Positions 17,003-25,757 of a DNA stretch of 50,402 nucleotides are shown here, one piece after another. Source of the DNA: Lentilactobacillus dabitei. GTDB taxonomy: Bacteria; Bacillota; Bacilli; Lactobacillales; Lactobacillaceae. A program made the position numbers and the translations under genes. How positions within the stretch are numbered: the first letter of the stretch is position 1; every line of letters begins with the position of its first letter. The notes under the pieces are model-generated. The model had not been told where the DNA came from. It worked only from the letters and a program-made list of their open reading frames with translations, and did not search any database. The stretch lies in NCBI RefSeq assembly GCF_019061365.1, contig NZ_JAHPPD010000009.1, positions 1 to 50,402 of the forward strand, given 5' to 3'.

Positions 17003-17863
17003 TTGAAGAAAGTTGGTCTGTTGGTTGGTAGCCTGCGACAGGGATCATATTCAAAGCAGTTGGCAAAAAACATTGCGTTGTTATTTCCTGTAGAAGTTAT
17101 TCCAAAGGTAATCGGTATTAATGATCTTCCGTTGTTCAACGAGGATTTAGAGAGTAAAGAAGTTAATTCATGGAACCGATTTAGGGAGCAGGTCAACGAT
17201 GTCGATGGATTAGTGTTTGTAACCCCTGAATATAATAGATCTGTTCCGGGATGCTTGAAGAATGCCTTGGATATTGGATCCAGGTCAGAAAAGAAGATTT
17301 TTGCTGGGAAACCGGCGATTGTGGTTTCCTGCTCTGTTGGTAAAATGGGAGGGTTTGGTGCGAGTCAGCATCTCAAACAAATTGTCCTATCACTCGGAAT
17401 GGAACTTGTTCAACCTGCCGAAATCTATCTTGGATCTGTTCAAACTCTATTTAATGACAGCGGTTTCCTAAATAACGATTTTGTAAATAATTTGCTAAAT
17501 AATGCTGTTACAGGACTTTTGAAATTGATAAATCCAGATTTAGTGTTTGGATCATGTGAAATTTCGATTCAAGATGAACAATTGAACAAGATTCAAAAGT
17601 TTGATTTTCAAAATGATCGACTGGTTGCCCTGAATAAGGATGAAGAAACCATCTGTGAAGCTCGCTATCAGATTACCGGTTGCGTTCTAACTATAAACAG
17701 AATTAGTACCTATCCCAGTTTTGTTGGAAAAGGCAATGCGTCTAAAGTTCTTTTGAAACTAGTAATGCTGGCAACGTTATTTGACCTTGTAATTGAGCCA
17801 AATTGCTCATTTGTTCAAAGCTTCTTCGCAGATTATGCAGAACTAAAAGCGTTGACTATTTAG
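17003..17863 (+). CDS. NADPH-dependent FMN reductase fused to a COG2388-like acetyltransferase
   Basis: A 286-residue protein. Residues 1-175 are a flavodoxin-fold FMN reductase (KKVGLLVGSLRQGSYSKQLA, then FVTPEYNRSVPGCLKNALD). Residues 200-286 resemble a small GNAT of the YidJ/COG2388 type (ARYQITGCVLTINRISTYP, GKGNASKVLLK, IEPNCSFVQSFF). The TTG start at 17003 follows GGAG. It is the last gene before the operon terminator. A role in reducing corrinoid for adenosylation is a guess from context. Confidence 0.75.
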   Translation: MKKVGLLVGSLRQGSYSKQLAKNIALLFPVEVIPKVIGINDLPLFNEDLESKEVNSWNRFREQVNDVDGLVFVTPEYNRSVPGCLKNALDIGSRSEKKIFAGKPAIVVSCSVGKMGGFGASQHLKQIVLSLGMELVQPAEIYLGSVQTLFNDSGFLNNDFVNNLLNNAVTGLLKLINPDLVFGSCEISIQDEQLNKIQKFDFQNDRLVALNKDEETICEARYQITGCVLTINRISTYPSFVGKGNASKVLLKLVMLATLFDLVIEPNCSFVQSFFADYAELKALTI

Positions 17864-17914
17864 GTTGATTTTTCAGTAATCGATTTTGATGAAATATAAT
17901 ATTTTAAACTTTAA

Positions 17915-17942
17915 GGTTGATATTCAAGTATCAATCTTTTTT
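17915..17942 (+). terminator. Terminator of the eut operon
   Basis: GGTTGATA (17915-17922) pairs with TATCAATC (17929-17936), with one wobble, and is followed by TTTTTT. Confidence 0.8.
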
Positions 17943-18040
17943 GTTTTGAATACGTTATTATTAATTGATGTCCTGGCAACCAAATGATTGAAACCTTTGG
18001 TTAGAACGAATCTTCAAAATTCCTAATCCAAAGTTAATAT

Positions 18041-18090
18041 AAAAAAGCCAGCTAAATTGCGATATCGTCTCACAATTCTGCCGGCCTTTT
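18041..18090. terminator. Bidirectional terminator after xylT
   Basis: AAAGCCAGC and AATTG pair with CAATT and GCCGGCCTTT, giving an interrupted long stem with A and T runs on the outside. It serves xylT on the minus strand and backs up eut on the plus strand. Confidence 0.7.
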
Positions 18091-18108
18091 AAAATTATTT
18101 AATTGAAA

Positions 18109-19521
18109 TTAATTATTACTGTGTGCTTCCATATTCTTAGCATCTGATTTTGCCATTCGAGATCGCAAGGTTTCTTCGATATCTTCGAGAGAACGGTTTC
18201 TGGTTTCGAAGACTTTCTTTTGAACGAACCAGATTGAAGCGAAGCAGAGAACGGCGTACCCAATAAACAGGCTTCCGGTACCAAAGAAGTCAAGCAATGG
18301 TGGGAAAGTTAATGAAACAATCATATTGGCACTCCAGTTGATCACGCTTGAGAAGGAGTTACCCAGCCCACGAATGTTTAGTGGGAAGACTTCACCGATC
18401 ATGACCCACATTACAGACCCCCAAGTTGCGGAGAAGAACGCAATGTAGATGGTAAGGGCAATAACACAGATCACGCCGGCGGTCAGACTTTGACCGGAGA
18501 ACTTCATGGCAAAACTCATAACCAATAGAGAGACGCCCATTCCCATGGCACCGATGTTTAACATCTTTCGGCGATCGATTTTATCCATAATTGCCACGGC
18601 GATAGCGGTTACAATTACGTTAAAAATTCCAATCCCGATATGGGCAATCAAAGCGGCGGATACACCAAAGCCAACGTCGGTAAAAATAGTTGGGGCATAG
18701 TAAAGCACGGTGTTACAGCCCGTGACTTGTTGGAAGATGGCTAAACCAACCCCAATCACGAGGGAAGGACGAACTAATTTACCAAATAATTCTTTCCAGC
18801 CGCCACTCTTGATGGCTGCCTGTTCCTTAATGTCAGAAAGTTCGCTATCCACGACACCAGGGTTCTTTTTATTCATGATCTTAAGAATCTGTTTTGCTTC
18901 TTCGGGCTTGTTTGCCTTAACCAGAAAACGGGGGCTTTCCGGCAAGATCAAGGCGCCAAAGAATAGCAACGCTGCTGGAACGGCGGCAAATCCTAACATC
19001 CAACGCCAGCCTGTGTAGAAACCGGATAGCCCGTAGTTAGTAACGTAAGCCAGGAAGATTCCAGTCATAACCATCAACTGAAACAAACTAGACATTGAGC
19101 CTCGTTTATCGGCAGGTGATAGTTCTGCCAGATAGGTTGGAATCAAGGCAGAGGCGGTCCCAACGGCCATCCCCAAGATAATTCGCGATAGAATCAGTGT
19201 CCAGAATTCTGGTGAAAAAGCGGAGCCAATTGCCCCAACAAAGAAGATAATAGCTGATAACAAAACGAGCTTTCGACGACCAAACCGATCAGACATTGGT
19301 CCAATCACGGCAGCTCCCAGGATCGCGCCAAGTAACACGGCACTAACGACCCAGCCCTGCTGCCATGAATCTAGATGGAGTTGCCTTTCAATAAAGAGGA
19401 TCGCCCCGGAAATAACTCCGGTATCGTATCCAAATAGTAGTCCACCTAAAGCGCCAAAGAAGTAGACAAATCCGGCTGATACTTTATGAATCTTAACTTG
19501 TGGCTTTGAAGAATTTTCCAT
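18109..19521 (-). CDS. xylT: D-xylose:H+ symporter XylT
   Basis: A 470-residue major-facilitator sugar porter with 12 hydrophobic segments. Signatures GGLLFGYDTGVISGA, DRFGRRK, PESPRFL, QQVTGCNTVLYYAP and a C-terminal cytoplasmic tail identify the sugar porter subfamily closest to XylT of L. brevis. ATG 19521 is chosen because GAGGTG lies seven bases upstream; GTG 19530 overlaps that RBS. It is divergent from xylR, with a cre-like site, an operator and three hairpin repeats in its long leader. Confidence 0.88.
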   Translation of the reverse strand: MENSSKPQVKIHKVSAGFVYFFGALGGLLFGYDTGVISGAILFIERQLHLDSWQQGWVVSAVLLGAILGAAVIGPMSDRFGRRKLVLLSAIIFFVGAIGSAFSPEFWTLILSRIILGMAVGTASALIPTYLAELSPADKRGSMSSLFQLMVMTGIFLAYVTNYGLSGFYTGWRWMLGFAAVPAALLFFGALILPESPRFLVKANKPEEAKQILKIMNKKNPGVVDSELSDIKEQAAIKSGGWKELFGKLVRPSLVIGVGLAIFQQVTGCNTVLYYAPTIFTDVGFGVSAALIAHIGIGIFNVIVTAIAVAIMDKIDRRKMLNIGAMGMGVSLLVMSFAMKFSGQSLTAGVICVIALTIYIAFFSATWGSVMWVMIGEVFPLNIRGLGNSFSSVINWSANMIVSLTFPPLLDFFGTGSLFIGYAVLCFASIWFVQKKVFETRNRSLEDIEETLRSRMAKSDAKNMEAHSNN

Positions 19522-19545
19522 ATTTTGCACCTCTTAAAAAGATAA

Positions 19546-19665
19546 GTGAGCTAAGTAAAGCGGTTAGAAGTCGGAGTGTAAGTCTCCACCGAGGGAAATT
19601 CCCGGTTCTGGAATTTTTCTCGGTGGTGCTTACATGCAGACTTCTGCTTTGCGGAGCTGTCCTAA
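19546..19665 (+). repeat. Palindromic hairpin repeat, copy 1
   Basis: About 120 bp from GTGAGCTAAG to GCTGTCCTAA. Nested arms pair: AAAGC/GCTTT, AGAAGTC/GACTTCT, GTGTAAG/CTTACAT, CCACCGAG/CTCGGTGG, AAATTCC/GGAATTT. Conserved unpaired pieces are GGTT, GGA, TCT and GCA. Confidence 0.88.
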
Positions 19666-19670
19666 GAATA

Positions 19671-19790
19671 GTGAGCAGAGCAAAGCGGTTAGAAGTCGGA
19701 GCGTAAGTCTCCTCAAACGGAAATTCCGGGTTTGGGAATTTTTGGTTGAGGTGCTTACGTGCAGACTTCTGCTTTGCGGAGCTGTCCTAG
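19671..19790 (+). repeat. Palindromic hairpin repeat, copy 2
   Basis: Same plan, directly following copy 1. Arms GCAAAGC/GCTTTGC, AGAAGTC/GACTTCT, GCGTAAG/CTTACGT, CCTCAA/TTGAGG, AAATTCC/GGAATTT. The inner stem sequence differs from copy 1 on both sides. Confidence 0.88.
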
Positions 19791-19796
19791 AAATAA

Positions 19797-19916
19797 GTGA
19801 GCTAAGTAAAGCGGTTAGAAACTGGAGCCTAAGTCTCCTTCTGTAGAAATCCCCGTCTCTGGGATTTTTGCAGAAGGTGCTTAGGTGGAAGTTTCTGCTT
19901 TACGGAGCTGTCCTAA
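19797..19916 (+). repeat. Palindromic hairpin repeat, copy 3
   Basis: Third tandem copy. Arms AAAGC/GCTTT, AGAAACT/AGTTTCT, GCCTAAG/CTTAGGT, CCTTCTG/CAGAAGG, AAATCCC/GGGATTT. All four inner arms changed relative to copy 1 with pairing kept. Confidence 0.88.
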
Positions 19917-19921
19917 AAATA

Positions 19922-19963
19922 GTGAGCTGAACAAAGCGGTTAGGTTTTGAGCAGCTGTCCTAA
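19922..19963 (+). repeat. Hairpin repeat remnant, copy 4
   Basis: GTGAGCTGAACAAAGCGGTT is joined to AGCTGTCCTAA, so the outer ends are retained and the internal hairpin is lost. Looks like deletion of the palindrome. Confidence 0.7.
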
Positions 19964-20059
19964 TTCACTGCCACCGAGAGGCCATTCTTGTAACCAACAA
20001 TTGGTTGATTATTAACGTTCGAAAGGTCTCTTGGCTTTAAACTATTGACACTGGGAAAC

Positions 20060-20097
20060 AAACAATGTAAGTTGATTGAGATAGTTGGTTTGTTGAA
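20060..20097. promoter_or_regulatory. Putative XylR operator of xylT
   Basis: AACAAAC near 20060 and GTTTGTT near 20089 form an inverted repeat around GTAAGTTGATTG, a sequence also found (GTAAGTTGGTTG) in the xylA operator. It lies just downstream of the xylT start site on the minus strand, a repressor position. Confidence 0.55.
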
Positions 20098-20117
20098 TGA
20101 ACTTTCCAACGAAAGAA

Positions 20118-20156
20118 ATACTAGCACATTTATTTTTGAAAAGCAACCGCTTACAT
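20118..20156 (-). promoter_or_regulatory. xylT promoter with cre site
   Basis: On the minus strand, -35 TTGCTT (20146-20141) and -10 TAGTAT (20123-20118) are 17 bp apart. ATGTAAGCGGTTGCT (20156-20142) matches the cre consensus WTGNAANCGNWNNCW at every position and covers the -35, so CcpA repression is expected. Confidence 0.72.
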
Positions 20157-20295
20157 TTTAGACTAATTTTCAGCGGGATAAATGCCTTATACTTTTGATA
20201 ACATCATTGTTGCCAAACTTGGTATATTGGTTGTAGAGTATAGAGTTAGTGAAGAGTGCAATTTTAGTAAACGTCAATGGGAAGGAATAAAGTCA

Positions 20296-21462
20296 ATGGT
20301 AAATGCAACGGGGAGGGAGCTATTTCACAAGCAAAACCTGGATTTGGTTCTCCAACAAATTTTTAATAATAAAAATATTTCACGAATCGATATTTCGCGA
20401 AGGTTGAATTTAAATAAGTCAACGGTTTCGGCCCTTTATAATGAGTTGGATGAAAAAGGCATCCTGAAAGAGGTCGGTTCGGGTGAATCTACCAGCGCCG
20501 GTGGCCGCAAGCCGGTGCTGGTTAAAATTAATGAGCGCTATGGCTACACGATGAACTTTGACCTAGGGTTTCGTCACCTTCACGTGATGGGCAATTATGT
20601 TAATGGTGAAGTTTTTTACTACCAGCGAATTGAGGTTGGTGGCCGCAATATTCATCAAATTGTGGACATAATCGACCAGCAACTGGCGGCCTCGTTTCAA
20701 AATGATCAAACTAAGCACGGCCTGCTTGGAATTGGGTTCTCAATTCACGGGATTGTGCAGGATAATCAAATTTTGAATTCACCGTTCATTGATATGGATG
20801 GAGTGGATTTAGTTGACCGGTATTCAACCAAGTTTGATATTCCCGTTATTTTGGAAAATGAAGCGAACCTTTCAGGCATCTACGAGCGGGATTTCAACGA
20901 TGGCCGCGATAAGGATAATATTGTGGCCATTAGTATTCATAAAGGAATCGGTGCCGGAATTGTCCTCAATAAGCAGTTGTATCGTGGCTTTAATGGTGAA
21001 GCGGGTGAAATTGGCCGCTCGTTGATGTTTACCGAAAATTTCACGGATAATAAGAATGATAAAGTGGAAGATTTTTGTTCTGAGGATGCCATTATTGATC
21101 AGGTGGAAGCTCAAACAAAGCGGCAACATCTTACCAGAGAAGATTTGGTTAAGATGAATCAGGCCGGTGATCAGATTGTTCAAAAAGAATTGGTTCACTT
21201 TACGTATGCCATTTCTCGGGTCATCTACAACGTGGCTATTAGCTTTGCCCCCGAGGAGCTGTATATCAATTCGCCACTCATTGAAGCGATCCCATCACTC
21301 TTTGATGATGTGGTTGCCAACACTCAGAAATTGGGGATGAAGATTCCAATTCGGTTAATCGTGCATTCAGGTTACGCGACCTTGTTGGGTTGCTGCTCGT
21401 TGGTGACCCATCGGGTGTTGAATATGGACGACTATGATTTGGCATTTGAATTGAAAGAGTAG
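20296..21462 (+). CDS. xylR: ROK-family xylose repressor XylR
   Basis: A 388-residue protein: winged-helix domain at about 10-75 (NISRIDISRRLNLNKSTVSALYNEL, read in two parts) followed by a ROK sugar-kinase-like fold (GFSIHGIVQDN, HKGIGAGIV, GEAGEIGR). In xylose regulons it represses xylAB and xylT until xylose binds. ATG 20296 is chosen because GAAGGA lies ten bases upstream and homologues start here; the reading frame stays open upstream to 20182. It is divergent from xylT. Confidence 0.85.
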   Translation: MVNATGRELFHKQNLDLVLQQIFNNKNISRIDISRRLNLNKSTVSALYNELDEKGILKEVGSGESTSAGGRKPVLVKINERYGYTMNFDLGFRHLHVMGNYVNGEVFYYQRIEVGGRNIHQIVDIIDQQLAASFQNDQTKHGLLGIGFSIHGIVQDNQILNSPFIDMDGVDLVDRYSTKFDIPVILENEANLSGIYERDFNDGRDKDNIVAISIHKGIGAGIVLNKQLYRGFNGEAGEIGRSLMFTENFTDNKNDKVEDFCSEDAIIDQVEAQTKRQHLTREDLVKMNQAGDQIVQKELVHFTYAISRVIYNVAISFAPEELYINSPLIEAIPSLFDDVVANTQKLGMKIPIRLIVHSGYATLLGCCSLVTHRVLNMDDYDLAFELKE

Positions 21463-21519
21463 TGAGCGACCATCGAGTCGGAACGACTCTCAAAACTTGT
21501 ACGTTATAAGTAACAAGCC

Positions 21520-21566
21520 AAAATAGCCACCAACCGGGCACATGTCGCTTGGTTGGTGGCTATTTT
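21520..21566. terminator. Bidirectional terminator between xylR and the permease
   Basis: AAAATAGCCACCAACC (21520-21535) and GGTTGGTGGCTATTTT (21551-21566) form a perfect 16-bp stem with A and T runs, between convergent genes. Confidence 0.88.
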
Positions 21567-21597
21567 GTTATATTTGGAGGAGAATCAGATAATCAAT

Positions 21598-22995
21598 TTA
21601 CTGTTCCGCATTTGCCGTAACCAAGCTGCGTTGATGCAGGTAGGTCACGCCACCGAAGACGACGGTCCAGATGATTGCGCCGATCGCACCGATGATATCT
21701 TGTGGGATGAAGAACAACGTGATAAAGATAATGCCAAAGAAGGCAATGGTGAGTGGGCTGGTGACTGAGTACCAAGGCATTTTGAAGCCATCTGGCAAGA
21801 AGTCGGTCGACTCACGATACTTTCTGTGAGCGATCATGGCAAGCGCATAAACGATGATGTACATGTCGTTAGATGAGCCGGCAACAATCGTGAAGACGGA
21901 AGCAGTGGCACTGGTTAAGCTCATGATCGGGGTGATCAATAAGAAGAGTGCTGAGACAATGATTGCGGCAGCGGGAACGCCGTTTTTGGAAATCTTGGCA
22001 ATGTGTTGGTGCATCCAGCTGTCTTCCGGATTTTCTTGAGCAATTTGATACATGTGGCGTCCCGCTGAGAAGATGAAACTATTCAGCGATGATGAAGCTG
22101 ACGTCAACACAACAAAGTTAATGATAGCAGCGGCTGCAGGGAAACCAGCTAATTTGAATACTTGAACAAATGGGCTGCTGGCTGCGTTGAGGTGGGTCCA
22201 AGGAATAATCCCCATGATGACAATTAAAGCGCCAAAGTAGAAGATCAAGATTTTCAGTAAGGTTTCATTAACGGCTTTCTTGATAATCTTGTGAGGGGTT
22301 TCGGCTTCACCGATGGTAATGCTGACAAATTCGATTCCTTGAAAGGCAAAGAAAACCATTGGAAAGGCGGAAATAAATCCTAAGCCACCATGAGGGAACA
22401 TTGTGAAGTTATGAAAAATGTTTTGAATGGATGCATGACCAAGTGGGGTGACTGAATGACTGAACATCATGAACGTCCCAGTAGCGATCAAGGCAAGAAT
22501 GGCAATAATCTTAATTAAAGCGAACCAAAATTCCGCCTCGCCAAACACTTTGGCGGCGATTAGGTTAACTGACGCTAGGGTTCCCAAGAAGGCTAATTGA
22601 ATAATCCACGATGGGATGTTGGGGAACCAGAATTGAATGTAAGTAGAAATGGCTGTGATTTCAGCCATGGCACAAAATGAAAGCCCCAGCCAGTAAGTCC
22701 AGCCTGTGAAGTGACCAACTGTTGGCCCCAAATAGCGGGTAATAAAGGCAACAAATGTATGTTGTGAGGGATCGGAATAAAGCATTTCACCGATGGATCG
22801 CATCATTAAGAAGAAAAAGATCCCTAACACTAAGTAAACTAATAAAATAGAGGGCCCAGTCTTGCTGATGGTGGTTCCGGATCCAAGAAACAACCCGGTA
22901 CCAATTGTGCCACCAATCGCAATCATTTGAACGTTGCGATTGCTTAAGGACCGCATCGTGCCATCTGCATTTTCAGTAATCTGAGATTTTTCCAT
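21598..22995 (-). CDS. APC-family amino-acid permease
   Basis: A 465-residue membrane protein with about 12 helices. The helix-1 signature MIAIGGTIGTGLFLGSG identifies the amino-acid/polyamine/organocation family, closest in type to AnsP, CycA or GabP-like permeases. Substrate cannot be read. An Lrp-family regulator gene lies upstream in the same orientation, and a palindrome at 23034-23050 precedes the start. The RBS is GGAAGGAAG. Confidence 0.85.
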   Translation of the reverse strand: MEKSQITENADGTMRSLSNRNVQMIAIGGTIGTGLFLGSGTTISKTGPSILLVYLVLGIFFFLMMRSIGEMLYSDPSQHTFVAFITRYLGPTVGHFTGWTYWLGLSFCAMAEITAISTYIQFWFPNIPSWIIQLAFLGTLASVNLIAAKVFGEAEFWFALIKIIAILALIATGTFMMFSHSVTPLGHASIQNIFHNFTMFPHGGLGFISAFPMVFFAFQGIEFVSITIGEAETPHKIIKKAVNETLLKILIFYFGALIVIMGIIPWTHLNAASSPFVQVFKLAGFPAAAAIINFVVLTSASSSLNSFIFSAGRHMYQIAQENPEDSWMHQHIAKISKNGVPAAAIIVSALFLLITPIMSLTSATASVFTIVAGSSNDMYIIVYALAMIAHRKYRESTDFLPDGFKMPWYSVTSPLTIAFFGIIFITLFFIPQDIIGAIGAIIWTVVFGGVTYLHQRSLVTANAEQ

Positions 22996-23033
22996 GAGCT
23001 AACTTCCTTCCAAAAATTTAAATAATAGCTTAA

Positions 23034-23050
23034 ATTAGAGAATCTCTAAT
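23034..23050. promoter_or_regulatory. Perfect palindrome upstream of the permease
   Basis: ATTAGAGA-A-TCTCTAAT is an 8-1-8 palindrome about 40 bp before the permease start. It has the size and AT character of an Lrp/AsnC-type operator, and the neighbouring gene encodes such a protein. The link is inferred. Confidence 0.45.
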
Positions 23051-23197
23051 CAAAGTGGCATTATCCTACCACAGATGACCATTGTGGTGGCATTTTCGGG
23101 AGAAAGTTTTAACATCATTTTGTAATTCTAAAATATTTTTAATGAAAATAAGGCAAATCTGGCGCTCTGCCTATGAAAATGAAAAAGTTTTTTCAGA

Positions 23198-23312
23198 GTG
23201 TGGAACCAAGCGATAGAAGTCGGAACATAAGTCACCGGTAACGGAAATCCCGGGTTTGGATTTTTGTTAGCGGTGCTTATGAGCAGACTTCTGCTTGGAG
23301 GAACACATTTTA
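23198..23312 (+). repeat. Palindromic hairpin repeat, copy 5
   Basis: Variant with arms CCAAGC/GCTTGG, AGAAGTC/GACTTCT, CATAAG/CTTATG, CCGGTAAC/GTTAGCGG (one mismatch) and AAATCC/GGATTT. Ends are GTGTGGAACC and GAACACATTTTA, differing from copies 1-4. Confidence 0.82.
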
Positions 23313-23317
23313 GATCA

Positions 23318-23415
23318 GTGGAACCAAGCGATAGAAGTCGGAACATAAGTCTCCGGTAACGGAAATCCCGAGTTTTGGGGCCCTGTTAGCGGTGCTTATG
23401 CTCCGATTTCTGCTA
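23318..23415 (+). repeat. Palindromic hairpin repeat, copy 6, abutting lrp
   Basis: Nearly identical to copy 5 in the 5' arm, but the 3' arm is shortened to CTCCGATTTCTGC and ends on the stop codon of the minus-strand lrp gene. Confidence 0.78.
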
Positions 23416-23856
23416 CTTATCTTCTGGTAGTTTTAACGGTCGGGGACCAATGTTGGTCGTAAAGGCCACGTTCGTATGGGTATTTCCGAACTCCTTTAAT
23501 GACGCGTTAAATTCATTCAGTTCAGTCATCGTCTTGTAAAAGACTTTAAGTTGAACGGCGGCGTCCCCAGTGATGTAGTTACACTCGACGACATTAGGAA
23601 CCTTTGAAATAAAGTCAACAAACTTTGGCATTTGCTTGTAGCTGACATCCAGCCGGACGAATGCTTTGATGAGGTAACCTAATTTTTCGTAATTGACGTT
23701 AGCGGTGTAGCCATTAATAAATCCATGGTTTTCCAAGTTCTGTAGTCGAACGGAAGCCGATGGTGCAGAAATGAAACAGCGTTCCGCGATACTTTTAACC
23801 GAAGCGCGGCCGTCTTCTTGTATAATATTGAGAATTTTGCGATCTAATTTATCCAT
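23413..23856 (-). CDS. Lrp/AsnC-family transcriptional regulator
   Basis: A 147-residue protein with an N-terminal helix-turn-helix (LDRKILNIIQEDGRASVKSI, then SAPSASVRLQNLENHGFI) and a C-terminal RAM ligand-binding/oligomerisation domain. The ATG follows AAGGGAG. An extended -10 (TGATATAAT) is visible about 45 bp upstream. It is divergent from xylA and upstream of an amino-acid permease, its likely target. The stop codon touches a hairpin repeat. Confidence 0.88.
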   Translation of the reverse strand: MDKLDRKILNIIQEDGRASVKSIAERCFISAPSASVRLQNLENHGFINGYTANVNYEKLGYLIKAFVRLDVSYKQMPKFVDFISKVPNVVECNYITGDAAVQLKVFYKTMTELNEFNASLKEFGNTHTNVAFTTNIGPRPLKLPEDK

Positions 23857-23960
23857 CTAATCGGGCTCCCTTTGTAAACCAAATGATTAAACTACATTAT
23901 ATCATCACCAAATTGGGTTTGCTGATCTAAGCATTTCAGCGAATTATGTCAAAAAATCAG

Positions 23961-24029
23961 TGAAAGGGCTTGCAAATAAATTCTAATGTTGTAGAATATA
24001 GTTTGTAAGTTGGTTGTGCAAACAAACTA
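23961..24029 (+). promoter_or_regulatory. xylA promoter, cre-like site and XylR operator
   Basis: -35 TTGCAA (23970-23975) and -10 TAGAAT (23992-23997) have a 16-bp spacer. TGAAAGGGCTTGCA (23961-23974) matches the cre consensus at 13 of 14 positions and overlaps the -35. TAGTTTGT (23999-24006) and ACAAACTA (24022-24029) form the inverted repeat expected of a ROK XylR operator, just after the -10. Confidence 0.75.
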
Positions 24030-24052
24030 ATTAAAAATTGGAGGACTTCTAA

Positions 24053-25390
24053 ATGAGTTATTGGAATGTCGATAAAATCAAGTACGTTGGTACCGGAGAA
24101 AAAAAGTCAGGATTAGGGTTCCAGTATTACAATCCAGATGAAGTTGTTGGTGGTAAGAAAATGCGTGACTGGTTACGCTTTGCCGTAGCATACTGGCACA
24201 CATTTGATCAACGACTAGTCGATCCATTTGGCGACGGAACTGCGCTTCGCCCATATGACAAGTATACGGATCCAATGGACCAAGCATTGGCAAAAGTGGA
24301 TGCTGCCTTTGAATTCTACGACAAATTAGGCGTTGACTTCCTTTGCTTCCATGATCGTGACTTAGCTCCTGAAGGTGACACCCTTCGTGAAACTAACAAG
24401 AACTTGGACAAAGTGGTTGATAAGATTGTTGAGAACCAAAAGACTTCCGGAATGAAAGTTCTTTGGAATACTTCAAACTTGTTCACGAACCCTCGATTTG
24501 TTGAAGGTGCCGGTACTTCTCCATACGCAGACATCTTTGCCTACTCAGCTGCTCAATTAAAGCACAGCCTTGAAATTGGTAAGCGAGTTGGATCTGAAAA
24601 CTACGTATTCTGGGGCGGTCGTGAAGGTTACGAATCACTGTGGAACACTGACATGAAGCGTGAGCAAGAGCATGCTGCCAAATTATTCCACATGGCTAAG
24701 GATTATGCCAACGAAATTGGCTTCGACGCTCAGATGTTGCTCGAACCAAAGCCAAAGGAACCAACCACTCATCAATATGACTTTGATGCCGCAACTACCA
24801 TTGCGTTCATGAAGGAATATGGCTTGGACAAAGACTTCAAGTTGAACTTGGAAGGCAACCACGCTAACTTGGCTGGCCACACTTACCAACACGAAATCCG
24901 TGTTGCCAGAGAAGCTGGTTTGCTTGGTTCCCTTGATGCAAACCAAGGTGACAAGTTAATTGGCTGGGATATTGATGAATACCCATCAAACCTTTACGAG
25001 ACAACCGCTGCAATGACTGAAGTTGTTGAAAATGGCAGCATCGGCCCTCGCGGTGGCTTGAACTTTGACGCTAAGCCACGTCGTTCATCATTTGAACCAG
25101 AAGACCTCTTCTATGGCCACATTGTTGGAATGGATAGCTTTGCCGCTGGTTTGCGGGTAGCGGTTGCCATGAAGAGTGATGGCGTTCTTGATAACATTGT
25201 TAAGAACCGTTACAGCTCATTTGATTCCGGAATTGGTGCCGACATCGAAAGTGGCAAGGCAAGCATGGCTGACCTTGAAAACTACTCATTAGATAAGACT
25301 CAAAAAGAATTGCGTGACGCAACGCATTCTGATCATTTGGAAGAGATTAAAGATACGATTAATCATTATATTATTCAGACACTAAAGTAG
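24053..25390 (+). CDS. xylA: Xylose isomerase XylA
   Basis: A 445-residue class II xylose isomerase converting D-xylose to D-xylulose with divalent metal. Catalytic H100 and D103 are in [46 protein letters not shown] and DANQGD supply conserved metal-site regions. The RBS is GGAGGA. Codon use looks like that of a highly expressed gene. xylB follows after two hairpin repeats and a terminator-like stem. Confidence 0.97.
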   Translation: MSYWNVDKIKYVGTGEKKSGLGFQYYNPDEVVGGKKMRDWLRFAVAYWHTFDQRLVDPFGDGTALRPYDKYTDPMDQALAKVDAAFEFYDKLGVDFLCFHDRDLAPEGDTLRETNKNLDKVVDKIVENQKTSGMKVLWNTSNLFTNPRFVEGAGTSPYADIFAYSAAQLKHSLEIGKRVGSENYVFWGGREGYESLWNTDMKREQEHAAKLFHMAKDYANEIGFDAQMLLEPKPKEPTTHQYDFDAATTIAFMKEYGLDKDFKLNLEGNHANLAGHTYQHEIRVAREAGLLGSLDANQGDKLIGWDIDEYPSNLYETTAAMTEVVENGSIGPRGGLNFDAKPRRSSFEPEDLFYGHIVGMDSFAAGLRVAVAMKSDGVLDNIVKNRYSSFDSGIGADIESGKASMADLENYSLDKTQKELRDATHSDHLEEIKDTINHYIIQTLK

Positions 25391-25393
25391 AGA

Positions 25394-25513
25394 GTGAGCG
25401 GAGCAAAGCGGTTAACAATCGGAGTGTAAGTCTCCTCTCTCGGAAATTCCTGGTTTGGGAATTTTTGAGAGAGGTGCTTACACGCAGATTGTTGCTTTGC
25501 GGAGCTGTCCTAA
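25394..25513 (+). repeat. Palindromic hairpin repeat, copy 7
   Basis: Starts four bases after the xylA stop. Arms GCAAAGC/GCTTTGC, AACAATC/GATTGTT, GTGTAAG/CTTACAC, CCTCTCTC/GAGAGAGG, AAATTCC/GGAATTT, all paired. Confidence 0.88.
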
Positions 25514-25520
25514 AACGCAA

Positions 25521-25636
25521 GTGCGGAACCAAGCGGTTAGAGATCGGAGCATAAGTCTCCATTACCAGAAATTCCTGGGCTTGGAATTTCTGGTAATGGT
25601 GCTTATGTGCAGATCTCTGCTTGGTGGAGCACGTTT
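25521..25636 (+). repeat. Palindromic hairpin repeat, copy 8
   Basis: Arms CCAAGC/GCTTGG, AGAGATC/GATCTCT, GCATAAG/CTTATGT, CCATTACCAG/CTGGTAATGG, AAATTCC/GGAATTT. The usual end CAGCTGTCCTAA appears displaced to about 25669-25680 after an extra 30 bases. Confidence 0.85.
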
Positions 25637-25757
25637 CCACTGTATAACGGAAACCGGATGCAAACACACAGCTGTCCTAACCCATAAAGCATCGGACAAG
25701 CACTCAGCATTTGAGTCATTCTACTTTTCAGCAATATAATGGTTGAACACAACGTAT

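Noticed and set aside
19500-19846. ORFs of 68-70 codons on the plus strand within the xylT leader
   Set aside because: They translate the hairpin repeats (KAVRSRSVSL recurring), lack RBSs and follow the repeat period rather than codon structure.
25371-25739. ORFs of 94-98 codons between xylA and xylB
   Set aside because: They too are read from the hairpin repeats and overlap each other on opposite strands.
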